Shown here in pieces: positions 1 to 9,607 of a stretch of 64,000 nt of DNA; positions within the stretch are counted from its first letter, which is position 1, and the number at the start of each line of letters is the position of its first letter. Location of the stretch: positions 3,534,001-3,598,000 of the forward strand of contig NZ_CP048031.1 in assembly GCF_010092445.1 (NCBI RefSeq), read 5' to 3'. The notes beneath the pieces were generated by a model. The model was not told the DNA's origin. It did not search any database and saw only the letters and a list, made by a program, of their open reading frames with translations. Source of the DNA: Shewanella sp. Arc9-LZ. Its GTDB lineage: Bacteria; Pseudomonadota; Gammaproteobacteria; Enterobacterales; Shewanellaceae. Position numbers and translations under genes: made by a program.

Positions 1-606
1 ATTAAGTATCTTTTTAGTAAAAATATATGGTGCCATATCTGGACGTCCCCAAGGACCATAAACAGTAAAAAAGCGTAACCCAGTTGTCGGTAAATGATAT
101 AAATGTGAATAGCTATGCGCCATTAGCTCATTGGCTTTCTTAGTTGCTGCATACAAAGATACTGGATGATCAACACTATCTGATGTCGCAAAAGGAGTTT
201 TTTCATTTAAGCCGTATACAGAACTCGATGAAGCATAAATTAAGTGCTTGACGTTATTATGACGACAGCCTTCAAGTACGTTTAAATGACCTACTAAATT
301 AGAGTCTGCATAAGCATTTGGGTTTTCAATAGAGTAACGAACACCAGCTTGTGCAGCAAGATGAATGACCTTATCAAACTGATGTCTTTGAAATAACTCA
401 GACATTACAGGACGATCTGCGATATCCATTTTAACAAAGGTAAAATTGTCGTGATTTTCAAACAGAGCGAGGCGTGATAACTTTAAGTTAACATCATAAT
501 AATCATTTAAATTATCTATACCAACAACATCATGACCAGTTGCTAATAATTTTTGAGTCGTTGCTGCACCAATAAATCCTGCTGCACCTGTAACTAAATA
601 CTTCAT
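1..606 (-). CDS. NAD-dependent nucleotide-sugar epimerase, UDP-glucuronate 4-epimerase-like (C-terminus cut off by window edge)
   Basis: The first 202 codons of a minus-strand gene starting at the ATG at 606 run off the left edge. The reading begins [20 protein letters not shown], a Rossmann GxxGxxG nucleotide-binding motif. A YAATKK segment carries the YxxxK catalytic pair of extended short-chain dehydrogenases, and [15 protein letters not shown] is typical of UDP-glucuronate 4-epimerases. The gene follows ugd at a short distance, so UDP-glucose to UDP-GlcA to UDP-GalA is the natural pathway. A UDP-glucose 4-epimerase or related SDR is possible because the C-terminus is not visible. It is probably the last or near-last gene of the downstream polysaccharide operon. 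Confidence 0.85.
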   Translation of the reverse strand, partial: MKYLVTGAAGFIGAATTQKLLATGHDVVGIDNLNDYYDVNLKLSRLALFENHDNFTFVKMDIADRPVMSELFQRHQFDKVIHLAAQAGVRYSIENPNAYADSNLVGHLNVLEGCRHNNVKHLIYASSSSVYGLNEKTPFATSDSVDHPVSLYAATKKANELMAHSYSHLYHLPTTGLRFFTVYGPWGRPDMAPYIFTKKILN

Positions 607-643
607 GTTATTCCTTAACAAATTTAATACATGATACTAATGG

Positions 644-1810
644 CTAATCACTACCGAATAAATCGCGAGTGTAAACCTTTTCAATAATATCATTTAGCTC
701 ATCAACCATACGATTAGAAACCACAACATCAGAAATTTGTTTAAATTCCTCTAAATCTTTTATAACACGAGAGTGGTAAAACTCATCTTGTTCAAGAGAC
801 GGCTCATATACAACAACCTCAATCCCTTTAGCTTTAATTCGCTTCATAATACCTTGAATAGCTGAAGCTCTAAAGTTGTCAGAACCTGTTTTCATCACTA
901 AGCGATATATGCCTACAGTGGTAGGATTACGTTTAATAATAGAGTCGGCAATAAAATCTTTACGGGTAGTATTGGCATCGACAATTGCACTAATTATATT
1001 ATTAGGAACATCAGCATAATTTGCGCGTAACTGCTTAGTGTCTTTTGGTAAACAGTAACCACCATAACCAAATGAAGGGTTGTTATAGTGATTACCAATT
1101 CTAGGGTCTAAACTCACCCCCTGAATAATTTGCTTACTGTTTAACCCATGAGATTCAGCATAAGTGTCTAATTCATTAAAGTAGGCAACACGAAGCGCCA
1201 GATAAGTGTTAGAAAACAACTTAATAGCTTCAGCTTCTGTAGAATCAGTAAACAAAACATCAATATTTTCTTTAATTGCGCCTTGAACTAGCAAGTTCGC
1301 AAAGGTTTTAGCTCGCTCACTTTGTTCACCGACAATAATACGCGAAGGGTAAAGGTTATCATAAAGCGCTCTACCCTCGCGTAAAAACTCGGGCGAGAAG
1401 ATCAAGTTACTGCAACCCAATTCTTCAGTAATTCGACTTGTGTAACCGACAGGGACAGTTGACTTGATAACCATTATCGCTTTTGGGTTAATTAACATTA
1501 CATCTTTAATCACTGCTTCAATAGACGATGTATTAAAGAAGTTTGTTTGAACGTCGTAATCTGTCGGAGTTGCGATAATTACATACTCTGCATTTTTGTA
1601 CGCAAATTCTTTGTCTAATGTAGCAGTAAATGAAAGAGTATGATTTTTAAGAAAATCAGTTATTTCTTCATCAACAATTGGCGAAATACAATTATTCAAC
1701 ATATCGACTTTTTCTTCGATAATATCTATGGCAACAACTTCATTATGTTGCGAAAGTAGCATCGAGTTTGATAACCCAACATAACCAGTACCGGCAATAG
1801 CAATCTTCAT
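644..1810 (-). CDS. ugd: UDP-glucose 6-dehydrogenase
   Basis: A 388-residue protein matching the usual length of the short bacterial Ugd form. It should oxidise UDP-glucose to UDP-glucuronate with NAD+ in the cytoplasm. The N-terminal dinucleotide fold begins [14 protein letters not shown]. The catalytic cysteine is Cys253 in the [14 protein letters not shown] motif, and residues 119-145 ([16 protein letters not shown]) match the family. It sits between the SDR/initiating-transferase pair and the epimerase at the window edge, so it supplies an acidic sugar precursor to the downstream locus. Its substrate could come from a GalU elsewhere, since the only galU sequence seen here (19555-19812) is broken. 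Confidence 0.93.
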   Translation of the reverse strand: MKIAIAGTGYVGLSNSMLLSQHNEVVAIDIIEEKVDMLNNCISPIVDEEITDFLKNHTLSFTATLDKEFAYKNAEYVIIATPTDYDVQTNFFNTSSIEAVIKDVMLINPKAIMVIKSTVPVGYTSRITEELGCSNLIFSPEFLREGRALYDNLYPSRIIVGEQSERAKTFANLLVQGAIKENIDVLFTDSTEAEAIKLFSNTYLALRVAYFNELDTYAESHGLNSKQIIQGVSLDPRIGNHYNNPSFGYGGYCLPKDTKQLRANYADVPNNIISAIVDANTTRKDFIADSIIKRNPTTVGIYRLVMKTGSDNFRASAIQGIMKRIKAKGIEVVVYEPSLEQDEFYHSRVIKDLEEFKQISDVVVSNRMVDELNDIIEKVYTRDLFGSD

Positions 1811-1894
1811 ATTTATTTTAATAAACCTTTGATTTCAAAATTTCAAAACTGCCAAAGCAGATTTCAAGGAGCAAAAATAGAGAGTTAAGCGAAA

Positions 1895-2446
1895 CTATTT
1901 TTTTACCGCATCACCAGAGCCACTACCAGTGACTGTCATTATAATGTACTTGAAGTAATCCTTAACTGTTAAACTATCAATCATCTGTTTATCAATTTTG
2001 GCTAACAACGCCGGCGTAGACATATCAATGTTTTGAACTTGTGCTAAACCTGTTACACCTGGTAAAGAATCGTAAACACCTAATGCATCACGTTCTTTAA
2101 TTAGTTCTTCCTGATTAAATAAGTTTGGACGAGGACCAACCAAACTCATTTCACCTTTAACAACGTTAATCAACTGAGGTAGTTCATCAATCTTCGTTCT
2201 CCGTAGAAAGTTACCCAACTTTGTAATTGACGCATTACTCGCTAAGTGACTAGCAACTGATTTCGTTTCTACAGACATTGTACGGAACTTAATCAATTTA
2301 AATGGTTTTTTATCTCGGCCTACACGGGTTTGAACAAAAATAGGCGAACCAGTATCAAACATACCGATAATAGAAACAATAAGTAAGACAGGCCACAGTA
2401 ATAGCAATCCACAGAAGGCTGCTAGAAAATCTATTAAACGAATCAT
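1895..2446 (-). CDS. Initiating sugar-phosphate transferase, PglC/short polyprenyl-phosphate transferase type
   Basis: A 183-residue member of the bacterial sugar transferase family (PF02397) in its minimal form without the multi-helix N-terminus of WcaJ. One hydrophobic N-terminal segment (about residues 5-30) is followed by the catalytic region: KLIKFRTM, then the Asp-Glu pair Asp87-Glu88 in RRTKIDELPQL, then SLVGPRP. The enzyme transfers a sugar 1-phosphate from a UDP-sugar to undecaprenyl phosphate, the first step of repeat-unit assembly. It overlaps the upstream SDR by four bases (2443-2446), an arrangement common for UDP-QuiNAc or UDP-FucNAc makers with their transferase. The exact sugar is inferred, not shown. 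Confidence 0.9.
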   Translation of the reverse strand: MIRLIDFLAAFCGLLLLWPVLLIVSIIGMFDTGSPIFVQTRVGRDKKPFKLIKFRTMSVETKSVASHLASNASITKLGNFLRRTKIDELPQLINVVKGEMSLVGPRPNLFNQEELIKERDALGVYDSLPGVTGLAQVQNIDMSTPALLAKIDKQMIDSLTVKDYFKYIIMTVTGSGSGDAVKK

Positions 2447-3348
2447 TTTTTACTCTCTGAAAGTGAAGCCATTGCCTGCTCCATCGTATAAGGCGGTTTC
2501 CAACCTAAAACGTTGTAAAGATCGGAAGAGTCAATTTCAAAATCCATCAATAATTGTTCTAACATATTTGATTTACCGAAAATTTGTGCAAGTTTACGCA
2601 AAATAAATACAGGTATGGATACTTGAAAAGTCGATTTATTCAAACCATGAGCTATTGCCGTTGTGAATTCTTTCATAGATACAGTTCGACAATCAGATGC
2701 TAAAAAAGTTCTGCCGCTAGCACTCGAGTGAGTAGCACACTGAAGTAACAAATCGGAAAGATTCTGAACAGCTATAAAGCTTCTTTTATTTGATATAGCC
2801 CCAAATGGTAATAATGGAAGTAATTTGACTAATCGAGTAAGACTACCAAAATTAGCTGGAGCACCAGCGCCATAAACTAAAGCAGGCCTGACAATAACCA
2901 ATTCCATACCTGTTTTTAACGAAACTTCCTTTAAGCCTCTTTCCGCTAAAAGCTTTGAAGTTATATATGGACTATTACCATGAGCATCTATACCTTCTTG
3001 TAGCATTGAATTTTCGATATTATTAACCAAAATCGAACTCACAAACACGAAACGTTTAACTCCCGCTCTAGCTGCTTTTCTAGCTAAATGCAGGCTTCCT
3101 TCAACGTTTACATCTAAATAATCTTGTTCAGAAAAACTCTTAGAGTGTACTAATCCGGCCAAGTGAATTATAGAATCAACACCGTCAAAAGCCCCCTCCC
3201 AAGATGTAAAACGATCCAAGTTCTCTATAAGAAAATTATTGCTATTATTTTTTTGATTAGATCGAACTACATATTTAAATTTTTTGTCAGTACAAGAAGC
3301 AAAACTCCTACCGATAAAACCAGATGAACCAGTTATCAAAATACTCAC
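2443..3348 (-). CDS. NAD-dependent epimerase/dehydratase (SDR), probable 4-keto-sugar reductase paired with the initiating transferase
   Basis: A 301-residue extended SDR. GSSGFIGRSF at residues 7-16 is the nucleotide-binding loop, HLAGLVH the active-site strand, and Tyr128-x3-Lys132 (SPYITSKLLAE) the catalytic pair. Members of this family next to a PglC-like transferase usually reduce a UDP-4-keto-6-deoxy-HexNAc to UDP-QuiNAc or UDP-FucNAc. No dedicated 4,6-dehydratase is visible nearby, so the substrate is uncertain. The stop overlaps the start of the transferase, which suggests translational coupling. AT content is lower than in the wzx/wzy block, and the gene looks like part of the conserved tail of the locus. 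Confidence 0.8.
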   Translation of the reverse strand: MSILITGSSGFIGRSFASCTDKKFKYVVRSNQKNNSNNFLIENLDRFTSWEGAFDGVDSIIHLAGLVHSKSFSEQDYLDVNVEGSLHLARKAARAGVKRFVFVSSILVNNIENSMLQEGIDAHGNSPYITSKLLAERGLKEVSLKTGMELVIVRPALVYGAGAPANFGSLTRLVKLLPLLPFGAISNKRSFIAVQNLSDLLLQCATHSSASGRTFLASDCRTVSMKEFTTAIAHGLNKSTFQVSIPVFILRKLAQIFGKSNMLEQLLMDFEIDSSDLYNVLGWKPPYTMEQAMASLSESKK

Positions 3349-3423
3349 AACATCACCCTACAGTTTGATTTTATGGAAAAAATAAGTTTATCTTAAGCTA
3401 ATCACAAAACAACATAATTTATG

Positions 3424-4362
3424 TTAGTTAAAAACAGTTTTATTTTTATAGCCAATAAAAATGAAAAGTAAAAATATAGTTCCCATATAAAGTTTATGTA
3501 CGGGATTGCGTCTCAATTTCAAAGAAATTAAAAAAAGCTTTAAAAAGGAGATACGACTACCGGATGACAAAAACTTGACTGGTTTTTCATTTTGCTGTTT
3601 CAACAAAATAGCTTGCTGGATGACCTTATCAAAAGCTTCACCAGAAACAACAATTTTAGCGCGAGTAACCAAACTACCAAGCCCATGATTGGCACCAACA
3701 ACGTTGGACTCATGTTGGCGATAATTCATTGAAGGTTTATTATCTATATACCATTTAAAACCGTTATATCTTGCGAAAGAATAACAAAACCAATCATGCA
3801 TCCACATGCTATCAATGTTATCAACATTTTTTTTGATGAAATCTCTAATTGATACAAACAGCTCCTTGTTTAATACAAAGGTGCAACCGGGTCCAGGCGC
3901 TTCAAATAAATAATCATACTCGGTTTGATTATAGGACTTTCTAACTAACGCTGTGCGACCATCCGGCCAAAATGCCGTCACGTTAGATGAATAACCGTCG
4001 CAACAGTTATCCCGCAAGGATTTCACACCATTAGATAGTTTGTATTCTTCCCAAATGTCATCTTGGTCACAAAATGCGACAAAATCATATTCAAAGTCAT
4101 CTACTGCAGCCTCCTTTATCAACCGAATAAAATTACGACATGCAGACCCAAAGCGCTCTCCACAAGGTAAAATTGATATTAACCCAGGGTATTTAGATAT
4201 ATATTTAGCAATGATATCGTAAGTACCATCAACAGAGCGGTCTAAACTTATGTATAATCTAAACGATATGTTCTTTTGCAATAAAATTGATTCGATTTGC
4301 TCTTCAATAAAATCTTGCCCATTATATGCAGCCATTAAAACTGCAACTTTAGTATTAACCAT
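3424..4362 (-). CDS. Glycosyltransferase family 2
   Basis: A 312-residue GT-A glycosyltransferase. It opens with VAVLMAAYNGQDFIEEQIES, the donor-binding start of GT2 enzymes. VAFCDQDDIWEEYKL carries a DxD-type metal-binding motif at about residue 90-100. The C-terminus ends in a hydrophobic stretch that could anchor it to the membrane. The closest family resemblance is to rhamnosyltransferase-like GT2 proteins, which suits a locus that makes dTDP-L-rhamnose, but donor and acceptor cannot be told from sequence. It abuts the acyltransferase gene (stop at 4363) and is followed by a short gap before the SDR. Confidence 0.88.
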   Translation of the reverse strand: MVNTKVAVLMAAYNGQDFIEEQIESILLQKNISFRLYISLDRSVDGTYDIIAKYISKYPGLISILPCGERFGSACRNFIRLIKEAAVDDFEYDFVAFCDQDDIWEEYKLSNGVKSLRDNCCDGYSSNVTAFWPDGRTALVRKSYNQTEYDYLFEAPGPGCTFVLNKELFVSIRDFIKKNVDNIDSMWMHDWFCYSFARYNGFKWYIDNKPSMNYRQHESNVVGANHGLGSLVTRAKIVVSGEAFDKVIQQAILLKQQNEKPVKFLSSGSRISFLKLFLISLKLRRNPVHKLYMGTIFLLFIFIGYKNKTVFN

Positions 4363-5343
4363 TTATTTTGACCTATATAAACATTTTTTTTCTACATAAT
4401 CCCAAGACATTTTTGAAATAAAAACTAATACTATACAAAACAATAAAAAATCTACAGCCTTATCTCCTGTTGAAACTTCAGAAAACACTAAAAACTGTAC
4501 AAGCGGAAAATGAAATATATACATTCCATAAGAAATGTCACCAAGCTTAGAAATATTCAAATAAGGTGCGTAAAAAGCTAGAATGATAACAGCAGAAAAA
4601 ACAAAAAGAAAAGTACTGAATATTGACTGATTTAAAAATGTCTGGAGCAAAAAAGATAGCAAAAGAATTGAGACTAAAACTTTAACACCTATATATTCCT
4701 TATAATTATAATAAAAAACACCTGCCCCGAAGAAATATAACTTAAAAAATATTTGATTTGATAACTGCGATATAAAAGGAATGTTATCGAGCGTGCCAAG
4801 TGAGTACGCAACATCGAGTACAAGCGATATTAATGAAAGCAGCATTATAAATTGAAATTGCTTATTTTTAAAAAAGTAAACCGCAAGAGCAATTATAATG
4901 TAAAACGCCACTTCCAACTTTAACGTCCAAAGAGAGCCATTAACAGCGCAGATAACATTATTATCAAAAATACCATTGACACATGGTTGGATGAAAGTTA
5001 GAAAAACAGAACTAAAAGATAAGTAGCTAGCTAGATTTAACGGTTCAGCCCCTATAAACAAAAAAATTAGGCTGCAAACACTTAAAACTAATAATAGTGC
5101 GGGATAGATACGTGTTAATCTTTTAAAAAAATAAGTTTTTACATTTTTCGTCCTAAGAGCACTATCCCAAATTAGAATCCCACTTATGAAAAAAAATGAT
5201 TTAACAGCAACATCAGAATTAAATACTTCAAACAGCGGAAAATAAAATTCCACGTTATTCAGGACTGAGTAATGATGCCATACAACACAAAAGGCAAAGA
5301 AAAGTCGTAAAATATCAAAATTATTATCTCTTTTTAATGCCAT
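4363..5343 (-). CDS. Acyltransferase family 3 (membrane O-acyltransferase, OafA-like)
   Basis: An integral membrane protein of about 326 residues with many hydrophobic segments. NNFDILRLFFAFCVVWHHYS carries the conserved arginine and histidine of acyltransferase-3 enzymes, and FFFISGILIW and SYGMYIFHFPLVQ are also typical. It probably O-acetylates a sugar of the repeat unit at the membrane. The open frame extends to 5394, but I place the start at ATG 5343 (protein begins MALKRDNNFD). ATG 5358 has a better Shine-Dalgarno sequence (AAAGGA) and is a real alternative. Either start overlaps the end of the upstream glycosyltransferase by about 20-35 bases. Confidence 0.87.
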   Translation of the reverse strand: MALKRDNNFDILRLFFAFCVVWHHYSVLNNVEFYFPLFEVFNSDVAVKSFFFISGILIWDSALRTKNVKTYFFKRLTRIYPALLLVLSVCSLIFLFIGAEPLNLASYLSFSSVFLTFIQPCVNGIFDNNVICAVNGSLWTLKLEVAFYIIIALAVYFFKNKQFQFIMLLSLISLVLDVAYSLGTLDNIPFISQLSNQIFFKLYFFGAGVFYYNYKEYIGVKVLVSILLLSFLLQTFLNQSIFSTFLFVFSAVIILAFYAPYLNISKLGDISYGMYIFHFPLVQFLVFSEVSTGDKAVDFLLFCIVLVFISKMSWDYVEKKCLYRSK

Positions 5344-6172
5344 AACCTTTGAACCCATGCCACAATCCTTTAAAGTAATTTGAAAAATAACCATCTTTAA
5401 ACTTACTATTAAGAAAAATAAATTGCATAGATTTTTTAAATAGTAACAGCAACAAAAACAAAAAATTTATTATTGAAATGTTTTTTCTTATAAAATAACC
5501 GAAACCACTAGCATAATTAAAAACTTTACAATTATCTATTGAGCTAAAGTCAGGTATTGGGTGCCAAACTTTAACCGATGGATAGTAAATACCTTTCTTT
5601 CCTTTTAGCAGCTTTGTATAAAGAAAATCGGGATCTTCGCAAGAACCAAACAGCCCACCGGCTCCCAAAGATACGTCAAAATAATCATTTTTATCAAATT
5701 TAGCAAAAATGGTAATCGATGAAGATAAAAAGTAGTAGTTTAGAAAAGTAATTTTCTTTATTACTTCTGGCCAATTTTTTATAATTTTCTGATTAGTTTT
5801 AACATCAACAATCTGGCCAACTATAAAATCTATCTCATCCCCCATATCTAAAAGGTCAAGGACGACTTTGAGAGTATCAGGGTAATAAGTGCAGTCGTCA
5901 TCGGGAAAAGCAATATACTTACCGTTGCATACTTTCAAGCCCAAATTTCGATTGTATGATAGTCCTTTAATATCAGAGTGGATATAGATAATATCAAAAT
6001 CACACTGTAGTGTTTCCAACACTTCCTTTAATCCAAACAATTTGTCGTTTTGGTCTATCACAATCAATTCTAGTTTATTATCAACTTTTTCTGCTGCAAA
6101 ACGAAGGGAACTAACAAACCTAATTAAGTCAGTCTTTCTTCCCAGAGTTGGTAATATCAACGAAAAATACAT
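5324..6172 (-). CDS. Glycosyltransferase family 2
   Basis: A 282-residue GT-A enzyme. The N-terminus (SLILPTLGRKTDLIRFVSSL) is the nucleotide-sugar binding start. GKYIAFPDDDCTYYPDTL holds a DDD metal-binding motif near residue 95. DPDFLYTKLLKGKKG is a C-terminal acceptor-side motif. A hydrophobic stretch near residues 235-250 may associate it with the membrane. It lies directly after the wzy-like gene with a six-base gap and overlaps the acyltransferase start, so it belongs to the same transcript. It is very AT-rich, like the rest of 3.4-10.6 kb, which suggests the cassette was acquired. The transferred sugar is unknown. Confidence 0.85.
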   Translation of the reverse strand: MYFSLILPTLGRKTDLIRFVSSLRFAAEKVDNKLELIVIDQNDKLFGLKEVLETLQCDFDIIYIHSDIKGLSYNRNLGLKVCNGKYIAFPDDDCTYYPDTLKVVLDLLDMGDEIDFIVGQIVDVKTNQKIIKNWPEVIKKITFLNYYFLSSSITIFAKFDKNDYFDVSLGAGGLFGSCEDPDFLYTKLLKGKKGIYYPSVKVWHPIPDFSSIDNCKVFNYASGFGYFIRKNISIINFLFLLLLLFKKSMQFIFLNSKFKDGYFSNYFKGLWHGFKGYGIKKR

Positions 6173-6178
6173 CTATTA

Positions 6179-7339
6179 TTAGCCTCTTTCTAAAATGGGT
6201 TTCGATTTAATTGCATAAAATAACAATGCAACTATATTGAAATATAAAGTTGCATAAGGGTCTAAGACAAAACACGCAACTAACAAACAATAAAAAATAG
6301 CATAATACTTTCTAGTTATCACAAGTGTATTATCTAAGCCTTTTAATGATAAAGTCAGAATTAAAATCATTAGCAAATAGTAAATAACTCCATGACTGAA
6401 AATCATTTGTAAAAATGAATGATGTAAGGCTCTCCCCGTTAGCTCCAAATTCCGACCACTCCCCATTCCTGAAAAAAATGCATTATTTAACGTTAAAATG
6501 TCAAGTGCGTCAAACTGCGCAGATAAGCGGTGGGACAAGGAGCTCAACTTATAAAAGATAAATTGATTACTTACAGCCTCACTAGACAATTTCTTCATTG
6601 CCAACATCAATGTTAAATAACAAATCATACTAGAAACTAAAGCGAAAAAAAAGGAGAAAGGATTCATCATAAATTTAGGACATTTTTGAGACAGTATTAT
6701 ATACATTAAAAATATCAAGAGGATACTAAAGGATAAACTAGAAATCACCATTAAAGCTAATGTCAACTTTAATAATCTATTACCTTTAAAAAACAAATCC
6801 AATGAAAAATACAATAGCAGACAATACAATCCATAATAATTAGAATCAAAAAATATTCCGCTGAAACGAATCAGCCCTAAGTCATAAACATTAAACAATA
6901 AATGAAATACAAGCCCAAATACAACATTTACAATAACAAAAGAAATGCAAATCCTTTCCATTTGAACTTGAGTAATTGAAACATGTGCTCTAGAAATGAA
7001 TACAAGACCAAATGTCGCAACAATTGACTGAAAGAATTTAAGAAAACTATTTAGTTCACTAGCACCATTATTAAGAGACAAAAACAAAACTGGCAAAAGA
7101 AAAAATAAAAACATAAAAAATAAAATAAAAAGATCTTTTTTAAATGTAATTCGATTGAACAAAAAAAATATTATGATTGAAAAAAGGTAAAATATGAAAC
7201 CAGAAGATGAAACTACACCAGAAAAAGTACATATAGAAAAGCAAGATACTAGAAGTAAAGATAATGATAACGATACCCTAGCGTACAAATAAAGAAGCAA
7301 GATAAATATAATGAGTGAAGCTATTGAAATTAAAACCAC
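6179..7339 (-). CDS. wzy: O-antigen/polysaccharide polymerase, Wzy-like
   Basis: A 386-residue, strongly hydrophobic protein with roughly ten membrane segments and a periplasmic loop between about residues 255 and 310 containing HHSFLQMIFSHG, the kind of H-rich loop seen in O-antigen polymerases. Wzy proteins join repeat units on the lipid carrier at the periplasmic face. Sequence identity in this family is always low, so the call rests on topology and on position between glycosyltransferases and downstream of a Wzx flippase. It is the first of two such proteins in the window. O-antigen ligase (WaaL) has similar topology and is the main alternative. Confidence 0.78.
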   Translation of the reverse strand: MVLISIASLIIFILLLYLYARVSLSLSLLLVSCFSICTFSGVVSSSGFIFYLFSIIIFFLFNRITFKKDLFILFFMFLFFLLPVLFLSLNNGASELNSFLKFFQSIVATFGLVFISRAHVSITQVQMERICISFVIVNVVFGLVFHLLFNVYDLGLIRFSGIFFDSNYYGLYCLLLYFSLDLFFKGNRLLKLTLALMVISSLSFSILLIFLMYIILSQKCPKFMMNPFSFFFALVSSMICYLTLMLAMKKLSSEAVSNQFIFYKLSSLSHRLSAQFDALDILTLNNAFFSGMGSGRNLELTGRALHHSFLQMIFSHGVIYYLLMILILTLSLKGLDNTLVITRKYYAIFYCLLVACFVLDPYATLYFNIVALLFYAIKSKPILERG

Positions 7340-7362
7340 TACGACCTCTTTACAATTAAAGT

Positions 7363-8397
7363 CTACAAATAAAGCTTATTATAACTCTTTGCAATAACTT
7401 TTATATCAAACTTATCTTTCATTAATTTAAAGGGTTTTCTATTATACACCATTAAATCAATATCTGAGATATCAATACATTCTTCTTGTGAATCAATGAT
7501 AAAACCACTAACTTTATTTTCGAAAATTTCAGCAGAAACACCATCTAACCAATTTGTAATAGGGACACAATTTTGTGCCAGAGACTCTAATACAACGTTA
7601 GGCATACCTTCTTTACTAGAGAAAAACAATAAAGCCTTACACCTCTTCATGATATTCTGTGCTTCTATAGGCGCGACATGGCCAATAAATGTTATTTTAT
7701 TCTTATGCTCTGAAGATTCAACTAGTTGCATACATAGATCAACATATTCTTGTGAAAATTCAAAATTATTTTTTACATTTTCATAAGGGCCAACAATATA
7801 AAATTTTGCATCAGGCAGGTGCGAGAAGTTTTGCAAAAAATATTCTATACTTTCAAATGTCCTTTTTCTTTTACAAACAAGGCCAACAAAACAGAACGAA
7901 TTAGTTTCCTTACTATTAAGTTCTATACAAGGACCTATACTAACACCATTCGGTATTAACATTAATTTTTGCACTGGTAGATACTTTGAATTTATTTCAT
8001 AAACTCTTTTAGATAATGTTATGTTTTTATAGATATTTTTGATAAAGAAGAACTTAACGATCCAGTTACGCTTTGTGGAAAAAGAATCAAAGTCATCATC
8101 ACCAAGTAATGTCGTTTTCAATATAACTCTTTTATTTAATAAAAACGAAATAACGAGCGAAACATTAAATGAACCATGAAAATGAAAAGTATTGATCTTA
8201 AATTTCAATACAAAATATGTAATATAAAAAAACTGCAGAAAAAAAGAACTTGGGATATTGACTACTTTGGGGTTATTTTCGACTCTATCTCCAAAATTAA
8301 AAAAAACAACTTCATGTTCAATGTTTTCAGCTAATAACTTAGCCTGCTTTGAAGCCCCACTATATCCACTGAAATTATGTAAAAAATACCCTATCAT
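7363..8397 (-). CDS. Glycosyltransferase family 4 (GT-B)
   Basis: A 344-residue GT-B glycosyltransferase. MIGYFLHNFSGYSGASKQAK is an N-terminal acceptor-domain start. SKEGMPNVVLESLAQNCVPI near residues 280-298 contains the E-x7-E motif that binds the nucleotide-sugar donor in GT4 enzymes. It should act as a retaining transferase on the cytoplasmic side, extending the lipid-linked repeat unit. It lies 13 bases after the wzx gene. Base composition is AT-rich like its neighbours. Donor and acceptor sugars cannot be assigned. Confidence 0.87.
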   Translation of the reverse strand: MIGYFLHNFSGYSGASKQAKLLAENIEHEVVFFNFGDRVENNPKVVNIPSSFFLQFFYITYFVLKFKINTFHFHGSFNVSLVISFLLNKRVILKTTLLGDDDFDSFSTKRNWIVKFFFIKNIYKNITLSKRVYEINSKYLPVQKLMLIPNGVSIGPCIELNSKETNSFCFVGLVCKRKRTFESIEYFLQNFSHLPDAKFYIVGPYENVKNNFEFSQEYVDLCMQLVESSEHKNKITFIGHVAPIEAQNIMKRCKALLFFSSKEGMPNVVLESLAQNCVPITNWLDGVSAEIFENKVSGFIIDSQEECIDISDIDLMVYNRKPFKLMKDKFDIKVIAKSYNKLYL

Positions 8398-8410
8398 TAT
8401 CTAACCTTAA

Positions 8411-9607
8411 TTATTTTTCAAACTTTAAATATAAAATAGTTGAAGTAGCGAGTAACGAGCGAGCTAACAACTGAGTATAAACTAAACCTGATATTCCGAA
8501 AAAATAAATTAGCAACATACCTAACAGAGCTGAAACGACTGAGACGGATACAGATATATTTCTAAATGCTTTGTCTTTATTGTTAGGTAATAGATAGCCT
8601 TGATTGATTATATTTATTATAGCATTAAAACATACACTAACAGTTAATATTTGCAGGTAAAAAACTGCTTCTGTTGAGTTTTCACCAAGAAAAAACAATA
8701 CTATTTCTTCCGAAAATAAACCAATAGCTAAAAGAAATGGAAATATTAGAATAATATTAAGCTTTATAGAAACATCTAACCCTGTCTTGCCTCCATCAAC
8801 AATCGTAGGGAAAATTGATCTAGATAAAACATGTTGAAATCCTACAAAGGCATTAGTAACCCTTGTCGCTACTGCATAATAGGTATAAGTAGCCCCTCCA
8901 GTTGCAGCGCCTAATGCTATTGATGGAATATTGTTATATAAATTCGGAGCGAAATCACCAGAAAAAACATTAAACCCGCTGACAAATTTTGAGTATAAAC
9001 TAGGAACAGTGATTTGAATTCGCCTAGTCGGCTTATGCATATACATCAAGTAAAACCCACTACCAAGTATAAACAGAGGTAAGTTATAAGATATAATTAA
9101 CAAATTAATATCACTTTTATCATCAACAAATAAAATGACAAAAAGAAAAAATATCAGTTTTGAAACACTTGCGATTAGAGCTATTACCTTGAGTTCAGAT
9201 AAGCCTTGATAGTACCAAACAGCTAAAAAATAGTTTCCGATAACGCCAAATGCAATGCTTAAAGTGATAACAATAATATCAATATCTACATAAAAAAACA
9301 GAAACGAACTTGATAAAAATATATAAAAAAGAGAAATAATCAACTTAACTCTTTGAATAACTGCATACTCATTTAAAGCTAAATGAATATTCTCTTTGTT
9401 TGCCGCAATATATCTAGTCCCAGTAATATTAAAACTGTAGTCAGACACAATTATACCAAACTGAACAACAGTGTTAACTAAAAGAACCACAGCGAGTAAC
9501 TCTAATCCAATAGTTCTCGTTAGATAAGGGATCAACAAAATAGGTATTATCATACCGATTACATTTATCATACTTAAACTACAAAAATTTGATATTATAC
9601 TTTTCAC
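8411..9607 (-). CDS. wzx: Polysaccharide flippase, Wzx-like
   Basis: A 398-residue protein with about 12 predicted membrane segments, beginning in the usual Wzx way (SMINVIGMIIPILLIPYLTR) with a proline-containing first helix pair. FVGFQHVLSRSIFPTI is the conserved region of the MATE/MVF-type polysaccharide exporters around helix 7. It should flip the undecaprenyl-linked repeat unit across the inner membrane. Its start overlaps the stop of the ATP-grasp gene by four bases (ATGA), pointing to translational coupling between the two. It is the partner of the Wzy at 6179-7339. Confidence 0.9.
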   Translation of the reverse strand: MKSIISNFCSLSMINVIGMIIPILLIPYLTRTIGLELLAVVLLVNTVVQFGIIVSDYSFNITGTRYIAANKENIHLALNEYAVIQRVKLIISLFYIFLSSSFLFFYVDIDIIVITLSIAFGVIGNYFLAVWYYQGLSELKVIALIASVSKLIFFLFVILFVDDKSDINLLIISYNLPLFILGSGFYLMYMHKPTRRIQITVPSLYSKFVSGFNVFSGDFAPNLYNNIPSIALGAATGGATYTYYAVATRVTNAFVGFQHVLSRSIFPTIVDGGKTGLDVSIKLNIILIFPFLLAIGLFSEEIVLFFLGENSTEAVFYLQILTVSVCFNAIINIINQGYLLPNNKDKAFRNISVSVSVVSALLGMLLIYFFGISGLVYTQLLARSLLATSTILYLKFEK